Notes: generated by a model from the sequence alone, not told the origin. Positions 23,490-35,800 are shown, counted from the stretch's first letter. The stretch is 64,000 nt of DNA from Eonycteris spelaea (GCA_003508835.1 PUFA01000068.1:2542001-2606000); one strand, 5' to 3'. Program-made: numbers and translations.

Positions 23490-23770
23490 ACCTGGTATCC
23501 TGTAGTTATCACCCTCAAGTTTCCCATTTTCTCAAGCTCTAAGTAATCACTTACCTACTTTCTGTGCCTATAGATTCGCCTATTCGGTACATTTCAATAA
23601 ATGGAATCATAAAGTGGCCTTCAGGGACTGACTTTTTCACGTATGTTTTCAAGGTTGATCCATGTTGTAGCATATATCGTACTTGATTCCTTTTTATGGC
23701 CAAATAACATTCCACTGTACGCATATGTCATATTTTGTTTATCCATATATCAGTTGGTGGGCATCTAAGT
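23490..23770 (-). mobile_element. Ancient L1M fragment, antisense
   Basis: The + strand text 'AATAAATGGAATCATAAAGTGG', 'TTCAAGGTTGATCCATGTTGTAGC', 'GGCCAAATAACATTCCACTGTA' is the reverse complement of the L1M ORF2 tail. Confidence 0.72.
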
Positions 23771-23989
23771 CATGGCAGGTCATAACTTGCCCCACACATT
23801 ATAGAGCTGGTGGGTGGTAGAACTGGTGGGTGGTAGAACTGGTATATGAACTCAGGCACTCTAACTCTAAATTTGAGGTTATTATTTTTTTAAATAGATT
23901 TTGGGTTATCAATCACTTCCCTCCTAAGCCAAACAAACAAACTAGCTAACAAACGTAATCAAAATAAAGAAAAGATGGTTATCAACTCT

Positions 23990-24900
23990 CTAGGAGGAAG
24001 GTTATTTAAGTTTAAAAGTAACAAAAGTTAACATAATGTTAAAAAGCAATACACTGGAGTACCAAAAAAATGTTATTCTGTACCCTAGACAAACCAAAAC
24101 CAAATGAAAACAACAAGAAAAAGTATTTGCAGTATATATAGAAGATAACAATGAACTCACATGAAAATTAACAAGGAAAATATTAAATGACCAAATAGAG
24201 AGGTGAAAAAGGATATAGATTATGTCCAAAAAAGAAATGTTTAATTGAGAAAAAATATTTAACCTCATTAATTATTGAAGAAATAAGTTAAGCCTACGAT
24301 GCATTTGTTTTCCCTATCCAATTAAAAAAATATATACAGCATTGCAGAAGACTATCTAGTCTTTGATAGGATATAATAAACTGGCATCCTAAAACATTGC
24401 TTGTAAAAGCATAAACTAGTAGTGACTTTCTGTCAGATTTCCTTGCAATATAAGCCAAAAATTTTAAATATTCATATAGTTTGATTTTTCTTGGGAAATA
24501 AGCCTAAGGAAATTAGTATAAATTTAGAAAAGGCTTTATGTTTAGACATTCATAACAATTCAAATGAAAAATATTAGAAACCATCTAAATAACAATGAGG
24601 AAATAGTAAAATAAATTATTCAACATATACACGTTGTGCTACTGTGGAAACTGTATTTACCCAATAATGTAAAAAGCTGAAGAAATATTTCTTATATTTT
24701 TAAATTAAAAAAGGCAGGATACAAATGTATACTTATTACAAATGTATATGATCATAAAGAAATAACCCAGTAAAAGACTAAAGAGAAATATATCAATATA
24801 TTAAATTATTAAGGAATTTTTTCTTTCTACTTTTTCTTATTTACTAAATTTTCTATGAGTACTGATGACTTATAACGTGGAAAAAAGTAAAATAAACGTT
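23990..24900 (+). mobile_element. Ancient L1 3' region
   Basis: Diverged L1 ORF2-tail and 3' UTR remains on the + strand, with blocks such as 'AAATATTTAACCTCATTAA', 'TTTGATTTTTCTTGGGAAATAAGCCTAAGG' and 'CATTCATAACAATTCAAATG'. No frame is preserved. It is directly followed by the short L1 insertion at 24909-25070. Confidence 0.55.
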
Positions 24901-24908
24901 GTTTTTAG

Positions 24909-25070
24909 AAAACAGTTAATGGTAGGGAGTATAGTCAATAATATTGTGATTGGTCACTTTGTCAGTTATATTAATGTCTAACCACTATGCTATACACCTA
25001 TAAATAATATAATATTGAATGTCAACTATAATTTAAAAATTTTTTTAATTAAAAAAAAAACAGTTAATGG
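24909..25070 (+). mobile_element. Very short 5'-truncated LINE-1 with 14-bp duplication
   Basis: Only the last ~134 bp of an L1 3' UTR (24923-25056) was inserted, ending in 'ATATTGAATGTCAACTATAATTT' plus an A-rich tail. AAAACAGTTAATGG occurs at 24909-24922 and again, without mismatch, at 25057-25070. The 3' end resembles the one at 41520-41590. This is an extreme truncation but a complete retrotransposition event. Confidence 0.9.
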
Positions 25071-26695
25071 CTTATGTCATGTGTTGAGTTGACTGATCCC
25101 AATTACTCCCATCTCTCACTGGCACCGCTATCTGCCCAGGGGAGTGGAGGTACATAATCTCTTTGAAGCGCCAGCTCTGGAGATAAGCCTCCATTGACCT
25201 GTGGGCTTGTTGATTTGCAAGCAATGCCAGATAAGGAATTTTAAACACAGGAGGAAACTGCAGAGCCACTGGCTGGTCTGCATCAGGAGAGCCCAATCAG
25301 TGGAGTTTTTGTTTCCTCTGGTCAGTGGCCCTGAAAGAAAGTGAGATTACACTGTAGCTTTTGCACCCTGTCCAGGACGCCAGGTTCCACCACTTAAAGA
25401 GCTGAGATGGATAGCTCTGGCAGCAGAGGAATGCCTGGCTGAAGAGATAGAGGAAAATGACACCCGGTGGTGAAGGATGCAGATAAGATCTCCAAACAAA
25501 AACACTTGTTCTGGTTAACAGTTTCCAAAGTCCAGGAACAAATAGAAACCTCTAGAGAAGAGGGAATAGAATGTGGGTAGGAATTCCCTGGGGAGGGTTA
25601 GGAGCTCTCTGAATTCTTAACTCCTGTTCTCATTCTTTCATTGGCCAGTGATAAAGTGAGCACACAGGATAAGAGGAATATGTTTTGCTTACAGACTCCT
25701 ACAAGAGAAAAGAGGCGCACAGACAATTAGGCCCAGTGTACAGGATGCTATAGTTGTTGCAACAGGGATATCGACAACCCTTGAGAAAGGCTTTTGGAGG
25801 AAGTTGACTGTAAAGTCAAACCTTAGAAGAGGAGTTAGCCTGCGGAAGGTGAATGGGGGTAGGAGAGAAGACCAGTCTTCCAGGTTAAGGAAATGGTTAA
25901 GATCTGCAGGGGAGAGAGGTAAAGAGCTTTTAAGAAAGCTTAAGATGTCTGGAATCCAAGATAGAAAGAGAAGTGGTTTCTTTCAGTTCCCCATAGATTG
26001 TGTTATGGAAAAAGGTGAGAAGAAAAAAAAAAAAAGATTTGCTAAAGCCTTCTTCCTTTCAAAACGTTGCCATTTTCCTTTGTCCCAGAGTATGCTGTTA
26101 TTGCTTTCTTAAACCTCGTGCTGTTTCAAGGTTGCAAAGGAAATAAAGGGACAGAGGAAGCTTAAGGTTGAGGTCTGAGATCCATACAAATGCTGTGGCC
26201 ATCACACACAGATAGGAATAACCACCCAGGCCAAAAATGATTCATGTTGCCTTTCCACTAACTGCAATCATTTTCAGTTCCAAAGCGCCAACGGTAAAGG
26301 TGGGGGCATCATTCAGTCATTCTGCGTATGTTGAGCGTGGAGTAGGTATCCGCTGATGTAATTCACAGCCTCATTGGGGAGGTATTATATGCAAACGTGA
26401 ATGGTTTATTTACTTTCATGGGGCAATAGCGGAGGGGAACAACACACTTTTATTGGGTCCTGATTATGTCTACTTAGCTTGTGTATATATGTAGTGGAAA
26501 GAGAACAAGATGGGAAATCAGGAAATGCAATTTAAAAGTAAAATGCTTCATTATCTTGTAAACCTACTAAAAGAGAGTCATTGGCTCTCTGTCCTTTTGT
26601 ACAACTCATTTAAGGGCTGAACTGAATAACATAGGTATCTCACAGCTCCTTCACATCTCGAGATCACACATTTCACTCGTGAGATGAAAAAACTC
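25071..26695. other. Intergenic, no gene seen
   Basis: Less A+T-rich than its surroundings. The open frame 25804-26112 is Lys/Arg rich, without a domain I recognise, and contains a 13-A run at 26022-26034. No repeat family is recognised. Confidence 0.4.
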
Positions 26696-26699
26696 ACAA

Positions 26700-26840
26700 G
26701 AATATATCATCAAAAAGATATGCAGTCAGAGAACTTTGAGTTTGAATTTAGGACTATTCATCCAACTTGTGTTCTTAGGGAGTTTCCTTAACCTTTCTGA
26801 GCCTCAATCTCCTCTTCTAAAACAGATAACAATAGCTATG
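26700..26840 (+). mobile_element. MIR SINE fragment
   Basis: The central MIR core is seen: 'GAGTTTGAATTTAGGAC', 'TAGGGAGTTTCCTTAACCTTTCTGAGCCTCAATCTCC', 'AAAACAGATAACAATAGC'. Confidence 0.72.
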
Positions 26841-26844
26841 TGTG

Positions 26845-27600
26845 GCAGATGATGTTAGTGGCCTACCCAGTGACAGTGTCTCCTTTTTTTTGCTATCAAA
26901 AGCTCTTCCAGTTTTGTTGGGGGGTTGTGGGGTGTGTACATAACCTAGGTGATGGCAATCCCCAAGTGAAGGCAGGAGTTGGCAAACTTTTCTGTTAGAG
27001 GCCATGTAGTCAAAGTTTAGACTTTGTGGGCCACTGATTTTGTCATAAGTATGCTATTGTAGCATGAAAACAGTCATACGCAATACTTAAATAAATGAGT
27101 GGGGCTATGTTGCAACAACAGTTTATTTACAAAACAGGTAGCATCCAGATTTGGTTGTTGTTTGCCCATCCCTAGACTAAGGTCACCCTGACAATCCTAT
27201 TGCCTACTTTTTCTACTTCCTTTGCAACTAAAGGTATGCATCTGATCTAGTTCTGACCAATGATACCTAAGTTGAAGTTTGATGTGGGAGTTTTCTGGGA
27301 AAGTTTTTGTTTTCCTGATAAAATAGGGACTAATGTAGCTGGTCTTATACTATCTTCTTAATTCTACTTTGAATGTGGATGTGATATCTGGAGCTGATGC
27401 AGTCTTCTTGCAATCATGAGACAACCAGCATAAGACTAAATGTCAACTTGTTAAGGATAGTGATGCAGAAAAAGGAACTAGTTCCTTGATGTTACCACCG
27501 AGAATTTGAATAATGCCAGCACCACCTACTTACTGGACTACTAAACCATAATTTTTTTAAGTCACTGTGGTCAGGTTTCCTGCATTTTGCAGCCAAGTCT
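26845..27600 (+). mobile_element. Ancient LTR-like repeat interrupted by MER5A
   Basis: Two halves flank the MER5A at 26973-27175. The right half (27180-27600) carries 'TTCTGACCAATGATACC', 'AAATAGGGACTAATG' and a 'GTCACTGTGGTCAGGTTTCCTGC' end reminiscent of old MLT1-type MaLR LTRs. Family and edges are uncertain. Confidence 0.4.
26973..27175 (+). mobile_element. MER5A hAT-Charlie element
   Basis: Starts CAGGAGTTGGCAAACTTTTCTG and ends TTGCCCATCCCTAG, the inverted ends of MER5A. Inside are 'TTTAGACTTTGTGGGCCAC', 'AAACAGTCATACGCAATAC' and 'CAGTTTATTTACAAAACAGG'. Nearly full length (about 203 bp), non-autonomous. The 8-bp target duplication has decayed beyond recognition. Confidence 0.88.
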
Positions 27601-28361
27601 ATTCTTAAGTAATTTCAATATGTGACAGGCTTATTGTGAACATGAGGTAAAATCAAATACAAATCACACAATAGATGCTCAATAAATGATAGTTCGTTTT
27701 ATTTTTTATTTAACAGAAAATTGATATAATTTATTTTGTGATCAGTATTGTTCCCATCTGTACAAGCTCCTTTTAAGAATAAGTCACCTAGAATGCAATA
27801 TTTTGCAGAGTCACCTTTCCTTTAGTCTAGAATTTTCCAAAGCCTCATAAAGACTAGGAAAAGGAAGGAATAGAAAGAATATCTAGTTTAGCAGGAGTCT
27901 GAGTACGAAAACATCCTACGTTAACTATCAAACAAATTGGAAAAATCTATCTCTCCCTAATAACTATTAATAAAAGTGTCCTTTTGCCTTCCCTGCCATA
28001 GCTGCTTGGCCAGGTTCCTCATACCGCCTGCAGCTGACTTCAGATGTGAAGACAGGAAGCTTGCCAGGTGCCTTGCACAACACATGACTCACAGGAGACC
28101 CTCAGTGGATACTATTCTATTTTCCTTCCTTTCTTCTTCCTGCCTTGTACTCTCACAGTCTCAGCTCACTGAAGAATCAGATTCATTGTGAAAGGGAGCC
28201 CCGTGAAGAAGACACTTTAAGCCCGAAGGACGAGGAGAGGTCAGAGGATAATTAGTCTGAGGACTGGGAGCAACCAGGATCAAAGGTTTGGAAATGGTCA
28301 GAGTCTAGAAGTTCAGAAACAAGTTTCTAAAAAGCAGGTGCCTGGGGTCTCTGTTAAAACA

Positions 28362-28364
<3 letters not shown>
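27601..28364. other. Intergenic, no gene seen
   Basis: No repeat or gene that I can identify. The open frame 27976-28191 is Cys/Ser rich with no recognised family. Confidence 0.4.

Positions 28365-28408
<44 letters not shown>
28365..28408 (+). repeat. (GT)n microsatellite
   Basis: About 21 GT units. The (CV)n and (HT)n open frames across it are artefacts of the repeat. A second, longer (CA)n lies about 590 bp downstream. Confidence 0.97.
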
Positions 28409-28410
<2 letters not shown>

Positions 28411-28584
28411 CTTATGGTACCCATGCAGAGACAGACAGAATCAAATAAATGTTTGGGAAAGTATGGATCCTTGGGTGGGTGGATAGATGGATGGATCATT
28501 AGGGTGGGAATGGATGTGAACAATGAGCTGCCGTGGTATGGCTGTCTCTTAGCCTGGCCTAGCTTTGTGAGAACCTTCAAATTC

Positions 28585-28715
28585 TCCGTTGCAACTACTC
28601 AGTTCTTCTGTAATAAAGTGAAAGCAGCCACAGACAACATGTAAAGGACCTCGAGTGTTCCAATAAAACTTTATTTACAAAAGCAGGTGGAGGTCATAGT
28701 TTGTCCATCCCTGTC
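28585..28715 (+). mobile_element. MER5A fragment (3' part)
   Basis: 'GTTGCAACTACTCAGTTCTTC', 'AAAGCAGCCACAGACAACATG', 'CCAATAAAACTTTATTTAC' and the end 'TAGTTTGTCCATCCCTG' match the second half of MER5A. The 5' part is missing or too decayed. Confidence 0.82.
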
Positions 28716-28991
28716 CTGGACTATGTCCATACCTGAGAGTGTCTCCTGGAACAGCAGCGGCTGTTTTGCTACCAGCTGGAGTACAGAGAAGGAAAGGTGC
28801 AGATAAAGCAATCTGGTTCCTTGACAGGAGCCTCTAATCCTGACACACCTGGAGCCCACCCATACTGTGTGCTTCTTATTTTGTGAGATAGGTGATTTCC
28901 TTTTTATTATGTCCATTTGAGTGGCCTTTTCTCTTACTTGAAGCCAAGGGCATCTTAGCTGCCACACTTCCTGAAGAGAATATAATCCACC

Positions 28992-28993
<2 letters not shown>

Positions 28994-29045
<52 letters not shown>
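28994..29045 (+). repeat. (CA)n microsatellite
   Basis: About 26 uninterrupted CA units. Confidence 0.97.
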
Positions 29046-29046
<1 letters not shown>

Positions 29047-30350
29047 CCGTCTATTTCCCTCACTATCTTGTAGTGGAATATAAATTTACCGAAGGAAAAA
29101 GAAATGTGTCCTTATTGAAGACTTTCCAGAGCAAGAATTCACTTTAATTTAGATTCTAAAATCCTTTGGTAATTGTTATACTGCTAAACACCCTGAACTA
29201 GCACTGATCTGTTACAGTCGTGTTTACAGGGGTTTGGAGATGATCGGGATACAGTCTCTGCCCTTGAGTGGAACTTCCATGAAGTGCTTATTTATACCGT
29301 CCTTCATTTGTCCCTTATTTTTTCATATGTGTACATCTTATTCCTACTTATTTAGTGAATTTTCATATTTTTAGAGAATTTCTTTCTGTTCCAATTTAGA
29401 GAAGCTTTTTATGACAGGAAACTCTTTGTAGATCTTACAGAATTGGGCACTTAACAGGTATGCAATATATTAACTGAATATCTGAAGGGGTATTCTCATG
29501 AACACATTACAGAAATAAGAATCATTTGGGATCATTTAAAACAGCATCAGTCTGATTTAAGCTACCTATTACAAAAAAAAATCGTATTGTCTATCTGGGA
29601 AATTTTTTTTTTCCAGCTAATTTAGAACTCTTGTTTCATTTTTTCTTTAAGGTAAATATCTTTCCTATAGCAAAACTTGTACACTGTGAACTTGTATCAC
29701 TGGAGCCCACAATTTTGGCATGTAGTTGTTGCAATCAACATATCACAATATGCCCAGGTTTACCAATTTTTTCTAAATTTAGCAAGACATTTATTATCAA
29801 AAGTTGGCCTGTAACTCTGAGGCAGTTTTCAAACATAGTTGGGTTAAAGTACATAAAAGGAGTAAGCAAGGAGACAAAATTAGATTATGATGGGGAGCAA
29901 AGACAAAAAAAAATTAGAAAAGATTAGTCTAGTTTGGACTTGCCTAAATTACAGCCTATACGCAGTGAAATGTGGTAATTTGATCTTAGTTGATTTAATG
30001 GTATAATCCCTCTTTTGCCTAGTAAATAGTCCTCAATTGTCTTCTGTATGAATTATGTTACAAGAAATGTGTAATTCTATCAGAGTTTGCTTCAATAAAA
30101 GAGGTAGAATTTTAAAGGTGGTCTTAAAAAGAAATGGAGGTTTGTTGTTTTTTTTTTTTTAAATTGAGATTTCTAACAGACCCTAATAACTTTTAAACAA
30201 ATTACAGATTTATTTTCCTGGGTATGTAAGTAATATGTACATACTGAAAAAAGTACAAAGTACTAAGAAGAAAGTACAAAGAAGAAGGATAAACTCAAAA
30301 TTCGAAGATTCAGAAATTTACTGTAAATATCTGGGGCAGTACTTTATAGT
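29046..30350. other. Intergenic, A+T rich, no gene seen
   Basis: No recognisable gene or repeat. The open frame 29631-29927 is without a known domain. Short T and A runs occur at 29604-29612 and 30147-30160. Confidence 0.4.
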
Positions 30351-30351
30351 T

Positions 30352-30447
<96 letters not shown>

Positions 30448-30482
30448 ACACACATGGAGGGGGCAGTGGGAGGGGAGAGACA

Positions 30483-30514
<32 letters not shown>
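30351..30514. repeat. Compound microsatellite (CT)n(CA)n...(GA)n
   Basis: CT units to about 30394, CA units to 30454 (with one CATA break), an 18-base G-rich spacer, then GA units to 30514. The CT and GA arms are complementary, so either strand could fold into a long hairpin with the CA part in the loop. Confidence 0.96.
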
Positions 30515-30831
30515 CTACTTTAAGGTCTATGGTTAATATCGTATATATTTCCAAGATCATCAAGAATTTTTCATTAAGCTTTATAGATAATCTTTTATTT
30601 TGGTTATTTTTCACTGTTATATCCTCCCCCTTTATTTCAGTTTAAAAGAGAAGACACCTGTAGCATTTAAAAAAGGTTTTTAAAATAAAAATGATTCACA
30701 ATCCTATTTAGTAAAAGTCTTCTCATGTTTCCTACTCCTTCCTTTACAGAGCAGAAGCTATTTTGTATTCTATTACATAGTAAATACCTCAATTTGATTG
30801 TGGACCCTTTTTTTTAGAGACTATTTTATGG

Positions 30832-31032
30832 GAATGGTTCTCAAAGTGTGGACCCTGGATCATCATCAGCAGTATCACTTAGGAATTTGTGAGAGATGTA
30901 AATTCTCAGGCTCCACTCAGACTTACTGAATCAGAAACTGGCGGGGAATGGGGGAGAGTGTAGTAATCTGTGTTTTTTAATAAACCATCCATCCAGGCAA
31001 TTCTGATGCACACTCAAGTTTGAAAACCACGG
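30832..31032 (-). mobile_element. MER20 hAT element
   Basis: Ends 'GGTTCTCAAAGTGTGG' and 'AGTTTGAAAACCAC' match the inverted termini of MER20. The inside shows 'AATTCTCAGGCTCCACTC', 'TACTGAATCAGAAACT' and 'CAATTCTGATGCACAC'. The flanking octamers TTTTATGG (30824-30831) and TCCTATGG (31033-31040) agree at 6 of 8 positions, as expected for an old 8-bp hAT target duplication. Confidence 0.85.
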
Positions 31033-31149
31033 TCCTATGGGAGCAACAATCTGCAGAACATCCTTTGGGAAGCAATTTGCAAAATTGCCTTTCTGACAAG
31101 TCTTTATATTTCCTGGAAGGAAGATACAAATTGTTGCTGCCTTTGTTAC

Positions 31150-31275
31150 CTCAAGGGTAGGGCAGGGATATTAGCTGCCTCCTAGGATAAGGATTGAATA
31201 TAATAATTAGTAAAAGTGTTTTGTAAACTATTAAGTGGTAAAATGATACATAGATATTAGTTATTGTTATGCTGA
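31150..31275 (+). mobile_element. MIR 3' fragment
   Basis: Follows the MIR 3' half: 'TAGCTGCCTCCTAGGATAAGGATTGAATATAATAA', 'AAGTGTTTTGTAAACTA', 'AGATATTAGTTATTG'. Confidence 0.6.
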
Positions 31276-32635
31276 CCTTGAATTTAAGCTGAAAGATTTA
31301 CATTACAAAGCTCTGGGGAAAGCCAAGAAGAATGTAGACACAGATGGTTCTTAACTTTCACATATTCAACTTTTATATAACCTGATTTTCACACATTACA
31401 CATGCCACCCTAAAATGCCTTTCCCACACGGAATCTGGAATTTCCTACAATTGCAGTTTCATGAGCAGTTTGAGGAATCCCACAGCTGCACCACCTGCCA
31501 ACCCACAGCTCTGCTTTGGCAAGATCACATCTTTTTCTATTTCACAGTTTTTGTGCATATTTTATTGCATCTTGCCATTATTGTTTACAAAGAAAACAAG
31601 AGAGAAATAGTAAGAGACACAGTCCTCAGCCATGTTTAGTATCTATTACATTTCTCTGGCAGTATTAGGCTATGATTGTTATTTTTGTTTCATGGATGCG
31701 ATAGCCTCTCAAATACCTCCCAGAACACAAATTAGTATTTCTTTCCAGCTCTCCTCTGCTTTCTGAGTTATCCCTGCTTCCTCTGGCCAGTTTGTTCTTG
31801 TCTTTTCCTAGTCTTGATGTCTGGTGATCCTCAGATGCCTGGTAATCCCTAGATGTCTGTTCATATTTTTATGATTTTAAGTACCTGGCATGAACTCCCT
31901 CTGCAGCTGCTCAGCTCATTTTCTCCAGCAGACAAAAAAACCAAAAAACCAAAAAACCAAAAAACAAAAAAAACCGGGCAGCTGTGATCTTCATACAAGT
32001 GGGTAGGACCTTGACCAAGAGACTCTACTTTAGGGACTTAGGCTTGGGGCTGACAGGCAACTAAAGACCCTTTACCTTCCACACTGCGGGGGGCTCCCCC
32101 CACAACCGCCATCTCCTCCCCTCATAGCCAGACAGGGAGGGCTCTACTTCGGCAGTAGAGGACTTCAATGAATTTTTTGCCTATGCAAAGATGACTTACA
32201 CTGTTTATTACTATGAGTCCATTTTGGAAGTTTCAATTTATCTCTCTCAGCCCCGCACTCCCACACATCACTATCCCTCCCCAGGTAGGAAGTTCACATT
32301 ATTTGGAGGGATATTCCCTTGGGGTTGTAATACAGGATCTAAGGCTGCTGCTTCTGCTGTTGCCTACTCAGTGGTGGTGATGTGACTGTGTGTAGGGGGA
32401 GTGGAGGTGGGGAGGGGGCAGGGACATGACTGCTTTTGCTGCTCTAGATGCAGGTCTGTAATTAATTATCTGCATAATTACACAGGACCTCCTACTGTTG
32501 TTGACTTACAGTCATCCTGATTTTGAGCTGACAGTTTCTTGTAATCTTTTCTTTCTTTCCGTTCCATCTATCTTTATAGATTTCTCTAGGACAATAGCAC
32601 TCTAAGCGTAGAGACTAAATGCAGCACTAGCAAAC
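31276..32635. other. Intergenic, no gene seen
   Basis: No gene found. The stretch around 31400-31760 looks like unique sequence. Near 32087-32101 a perfect G6-CT-C6 inverted repeat occurs. The open frame 31415-31639 has no domain that I recognise. Confidence 0.4.
31927..31973 (+). repeat. (CCAAAAAA)n short tandem repeat
   Basis: Four to five units of A-rich 8-mers (CCAAAAAA with small variations). Confidence 0.85.
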
Positions 32636-32639
32636 CTGG

Positions 32640-32830
32640 GACTCTGTTAGAAATACAAATTGTTTATCCAAAATACAGCTGATAAACATTTGGTTGTTTC
32701 TACATTTTTCACTATTATAAATAAAGCTGCTATGAACATTCTTGTACAGGTGTTTTTGTGGATATATCTTTTCATTTCTATCAGATAAATACAGAAGCAG
32801 AATTACAGGACAAATCCAATCTGGTATAAT
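32640..32830 (-). mobile_element. L1 ORF2-tail fragment, antisense
   Basis: The + strand reads 'CATTTTTCACTATTATAAATAAAGCTGCTATGAACATTC', the reverse complement of the conserved L1 ORF2 tail. Confidence 0.75.
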
Positions 32831-34245
32831 CCAAAATTCTTCATAATTATGATCGGCTGATGGTACAGTCTTATGGATTTATTCTTTTTTATGGTTGCCA
32901 TGTAAATACAATAAGTTTAAAATAGTGCATTTGGACATACTCATACTAAAAAATTATTTGTCGTTTACCTGAAATCCAAATTTAACTGGGTATACTGTAT
33001 TTTTTATTATTAACTTTGCTAAGTATGCCAACTCTAATTCCCTTTTATTATCACGTTATTTTAAGGACATTGAAGGGTGTAAGAAGCAAGATTGACTTGT
33101 ATGATCATTCTCCCATCTTGATCCAAGATAGAAATTTGGCAGAAAACCAACAGCATCATAATCTATTTATCAGTCTGCTCATTCCTCTACAAAATACCCT
33201 GCCCAAGCCAGTAATTTTACATTTTCATCAGAAAGTCCTCCTTCCAAACACTAAATCAATATCTTATGTCTGTAAAAAAGTCATTCCATAGAGGCTAAGT
33301 GAAGAATTTGAGGTAAGAAATTACTTTAGATATGAAATTTTATTGTCTCTATTTAATGTTCAATTTGTGTTTTGAACATTTTTAATAATCATATATATAT
33401 TATATAACACTAAGGTTTCTATTTTTAATCAGGATTAAAACATTTATAACATATCCTAGGGACTTTATAATTGTTTTTTAGCTCTTGGGGATAAAATTTC
33501 TCACATAATATGTAAAGCCATTGCTTGATTTTTATATGTTACTTTTCATATATATTTTCAAACACTCATTAAACACAAAAATAGAAGTGCCTCAAATGGA
33601 TAGAAAAAATATTTTTTAATGTACCCATTAGGTCTTTGGGCTAGAAAAATAAATATATGGATGTTTTGTTAGCTTTCTAGCAAGCTTATCCAATTTTGTT
33701 CTCTGACTGTTAAGTTTTTACTAGAGAAAGCACCCCTACTAGTTCGTTCTCTCTTAGCAGTTATGGTTGTTATGAGATTAGTATACATTCTGCCAATGAA
33801 TATTTTGGAGTTGTGTTTTCTTGGTCTTGCAATTTTTTGTATGTGGTCTCCTTCTACCCCACTGTTTTGGTGCAATCTCTTGTGGTGAGTTGGTGGCAGG
33901 ACAACACTCTGGCTTTGAGGCTTCTGGCAGAACATTATTCTCATGGGGCTGTGTTGCTACTAAGTTATTGCTGAGGAATCATGTCCAAGGCCTATCTCCA
34001 GTTTGGGTTTTGCCTATGCATTAAATACTGTTAGTGGTTTTAATCCCTTCCTTGTTCTTATTTGAATAAAATGAAACCTCTTGTGGAATAGGATTTCCAG
34101 AGGTGGTGGGAAAAGATCTAGGTCCAATAAATCCCAGGTCTTTGGCATAGATTGGATTTACTTCTGTTTTACTCAGCCATTCTCTACAGAGGCAAGAGAC
34201 TCTGCCTCAAAATGTTTTTTTTATTTTTTTCATATCTGGTAGAAA
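32831..34245. other. Intergenic, A+T rich, no gene seen
   Basis: The open frame 33016-33291 (92 codons) is the longest here and lacks a recognisable domain. Its amino acids mirror local base composition. AT-rich stretches at 33393-33402 and 33540-33640. Confidence 0.4.
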
Positions 34246-34249
34246 TGTT

Positions 34250-34740
34250 AATGATAATAACAATAAGTATTTCTCATATATCACATTAAGTCTATGAACT
34301 AACATGTATTTCTTGCTTGCTTCATAATCATAACCAGTATAACTTATCAATTCCCATCTATAAGCTTCACAACAATTTTTTGAGAGACATAGTTAGAGAT
34401 CAGGAAATTGAGGCACTGACAAGTTAAGAAGCATGCTCAGGATGAAACAGGTGGTAAATCATAGAGTTGAGATTTAAACTCAGACTCTTAGCCTTCTTCA
34501 CATAATGCAGTTGAATCACTTTTCACCGATAAGCACTTGGTCACTTATTATCTTATCTCACTTTGACAAGAACCTCCGTGGGAAAAATAGAAGGTACTAT
34601 TATTGTTAAAGGTAAGGAAAATGATGCACAATTGGTTAAAGGTTTGCCCAACTTCATACATTATAGTGGGGGAGGTGGCTTGGAGTTCTCACTCACTCTT
34701 GGCCATTAATGCAATACCTTTTCTGCTATCCACCCACCCT
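34250..34740 (-). mobile_element. Two adjacent MIR SINEs, antisense
   Basis: 34250-34530 reads the reversed MIR order: 'TCAGGAAATTGAGGCACTGACAAGTTAAG', 'CAGGTGGTAAATCATAGAGTTGAG', 'TAAACTCAGACTCTTAGCC'. 34535-34740 repeats it with more divergence ('CTCACTTTGACAAGAACC', 'AAGGTAAGGAAAATGATGCACA', 'GGTTTGCCCAAC'). Confidence 0.7.
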
Positions 34741-35800
34741 ATGACCAGGTGAGGTTATATTAAGATAACATAGTTTTAAATTCTTCTACTCAAAGCAAAT
34801 CTTAAGAGGGTCACCACCCTTAATTCTGAATTTCCATGTAGTCATTGTTTATACCTAGTCTAACAGTAGTGAGGATATAGGGGTTATCCAAGAACCCAGA
34901 GAACCTTAGTTTATGCCAGCAAACATTGATCTTCAAAGATAGAGTCCTCAACAGTTTTACAATCCAAACTACATTTCACAATAAAAATGACCCTCCATAG
35001 CTAGTTCCAAAGTAAGCTCCAGGCCCAGATCCCAGGCCATGAGTTCTATGGGAGGGTGTCATCCATAACCCACTGGAAATTTGGCAAGTTGTTTAAAAAC
35101 CTGTCTTCATCAAGCTGCCTTTGATGGCAAAGCCAGAATGGCTTCTCAGGATACCAGCTGACCTTCTCCTGCTCACCTTTGTAGGACTCTTCTCTTACCC
35201 TTCCCCTCCAGGTCACCAGTTCCCTACACAAATGCTTCTCCTCGCCAAGAAGATATATTGACTGAAAGGATCAAATAAATATGTTAATCATTTACTTTGG
35301 TAAATCAAAACTGTGTCATTTCAGGTCTCTACAAAATTTTCTCCAAATACTTGACAGCCCTATCCATTTACAATCAGAATCTTAAAAGCTAGATGGCAGG
35401 TTGAGCCCAGATTCTAATTTCAAATCTCCACTGGCTCACACTTGAGACATTTTCTGTCTTCTATCTCCAGCTGGCCCACTATTATGCCATTTCCTCTGGA
35501 ACGAAGACTTCCTCACATTCATCTCCACATTCCTCACACTTATACTGGTGGAATTTATAGCTTGCTAACTCAGCCTTGTCCCAAAGAGCAGGCAAAAGGG
35601 AATTGGGTTCAAGGTCTGTCTGATAAGCAGGAAATAGCCAAAGCTCCAGTTTTTTACTTCTTTGCTCATTTTTTCCCCTCTTTTACCTTCCTTTTCCATT
35701 TGAAAGAATTGCCTTCTGGAGGTCTCTGCTTAACTTTCTCAACACCCAACACTTGATCACTGCCTGGTTGAGGTTCAGCAAAAAAAGACCTAAATGAGCT
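34741..35800. other. Intergenic, no gene seen
   Basis: No gene or clear repeat. The open frame 35442-35756 has no recognised domain. It leads into the G+C-richer 5' UTR of the L1 that follows. Confidence 0.4.

Noticed and set aside
28365..29045. Cys/Val and His/Thr repeat proteins
   Set aside because: Translations of GT/CA microsatellites.
32087..32101. G6-CT-C6 hairpin as a regulatory RNA element
   Set aside because: Isolated short inverted repeat in intergenic DNA with no transcript evidence.
33016..33291. 92-codon open frame as a small gene
   Set aside because: No promoter, splice or domain support, A+T-rich context; chance frame.
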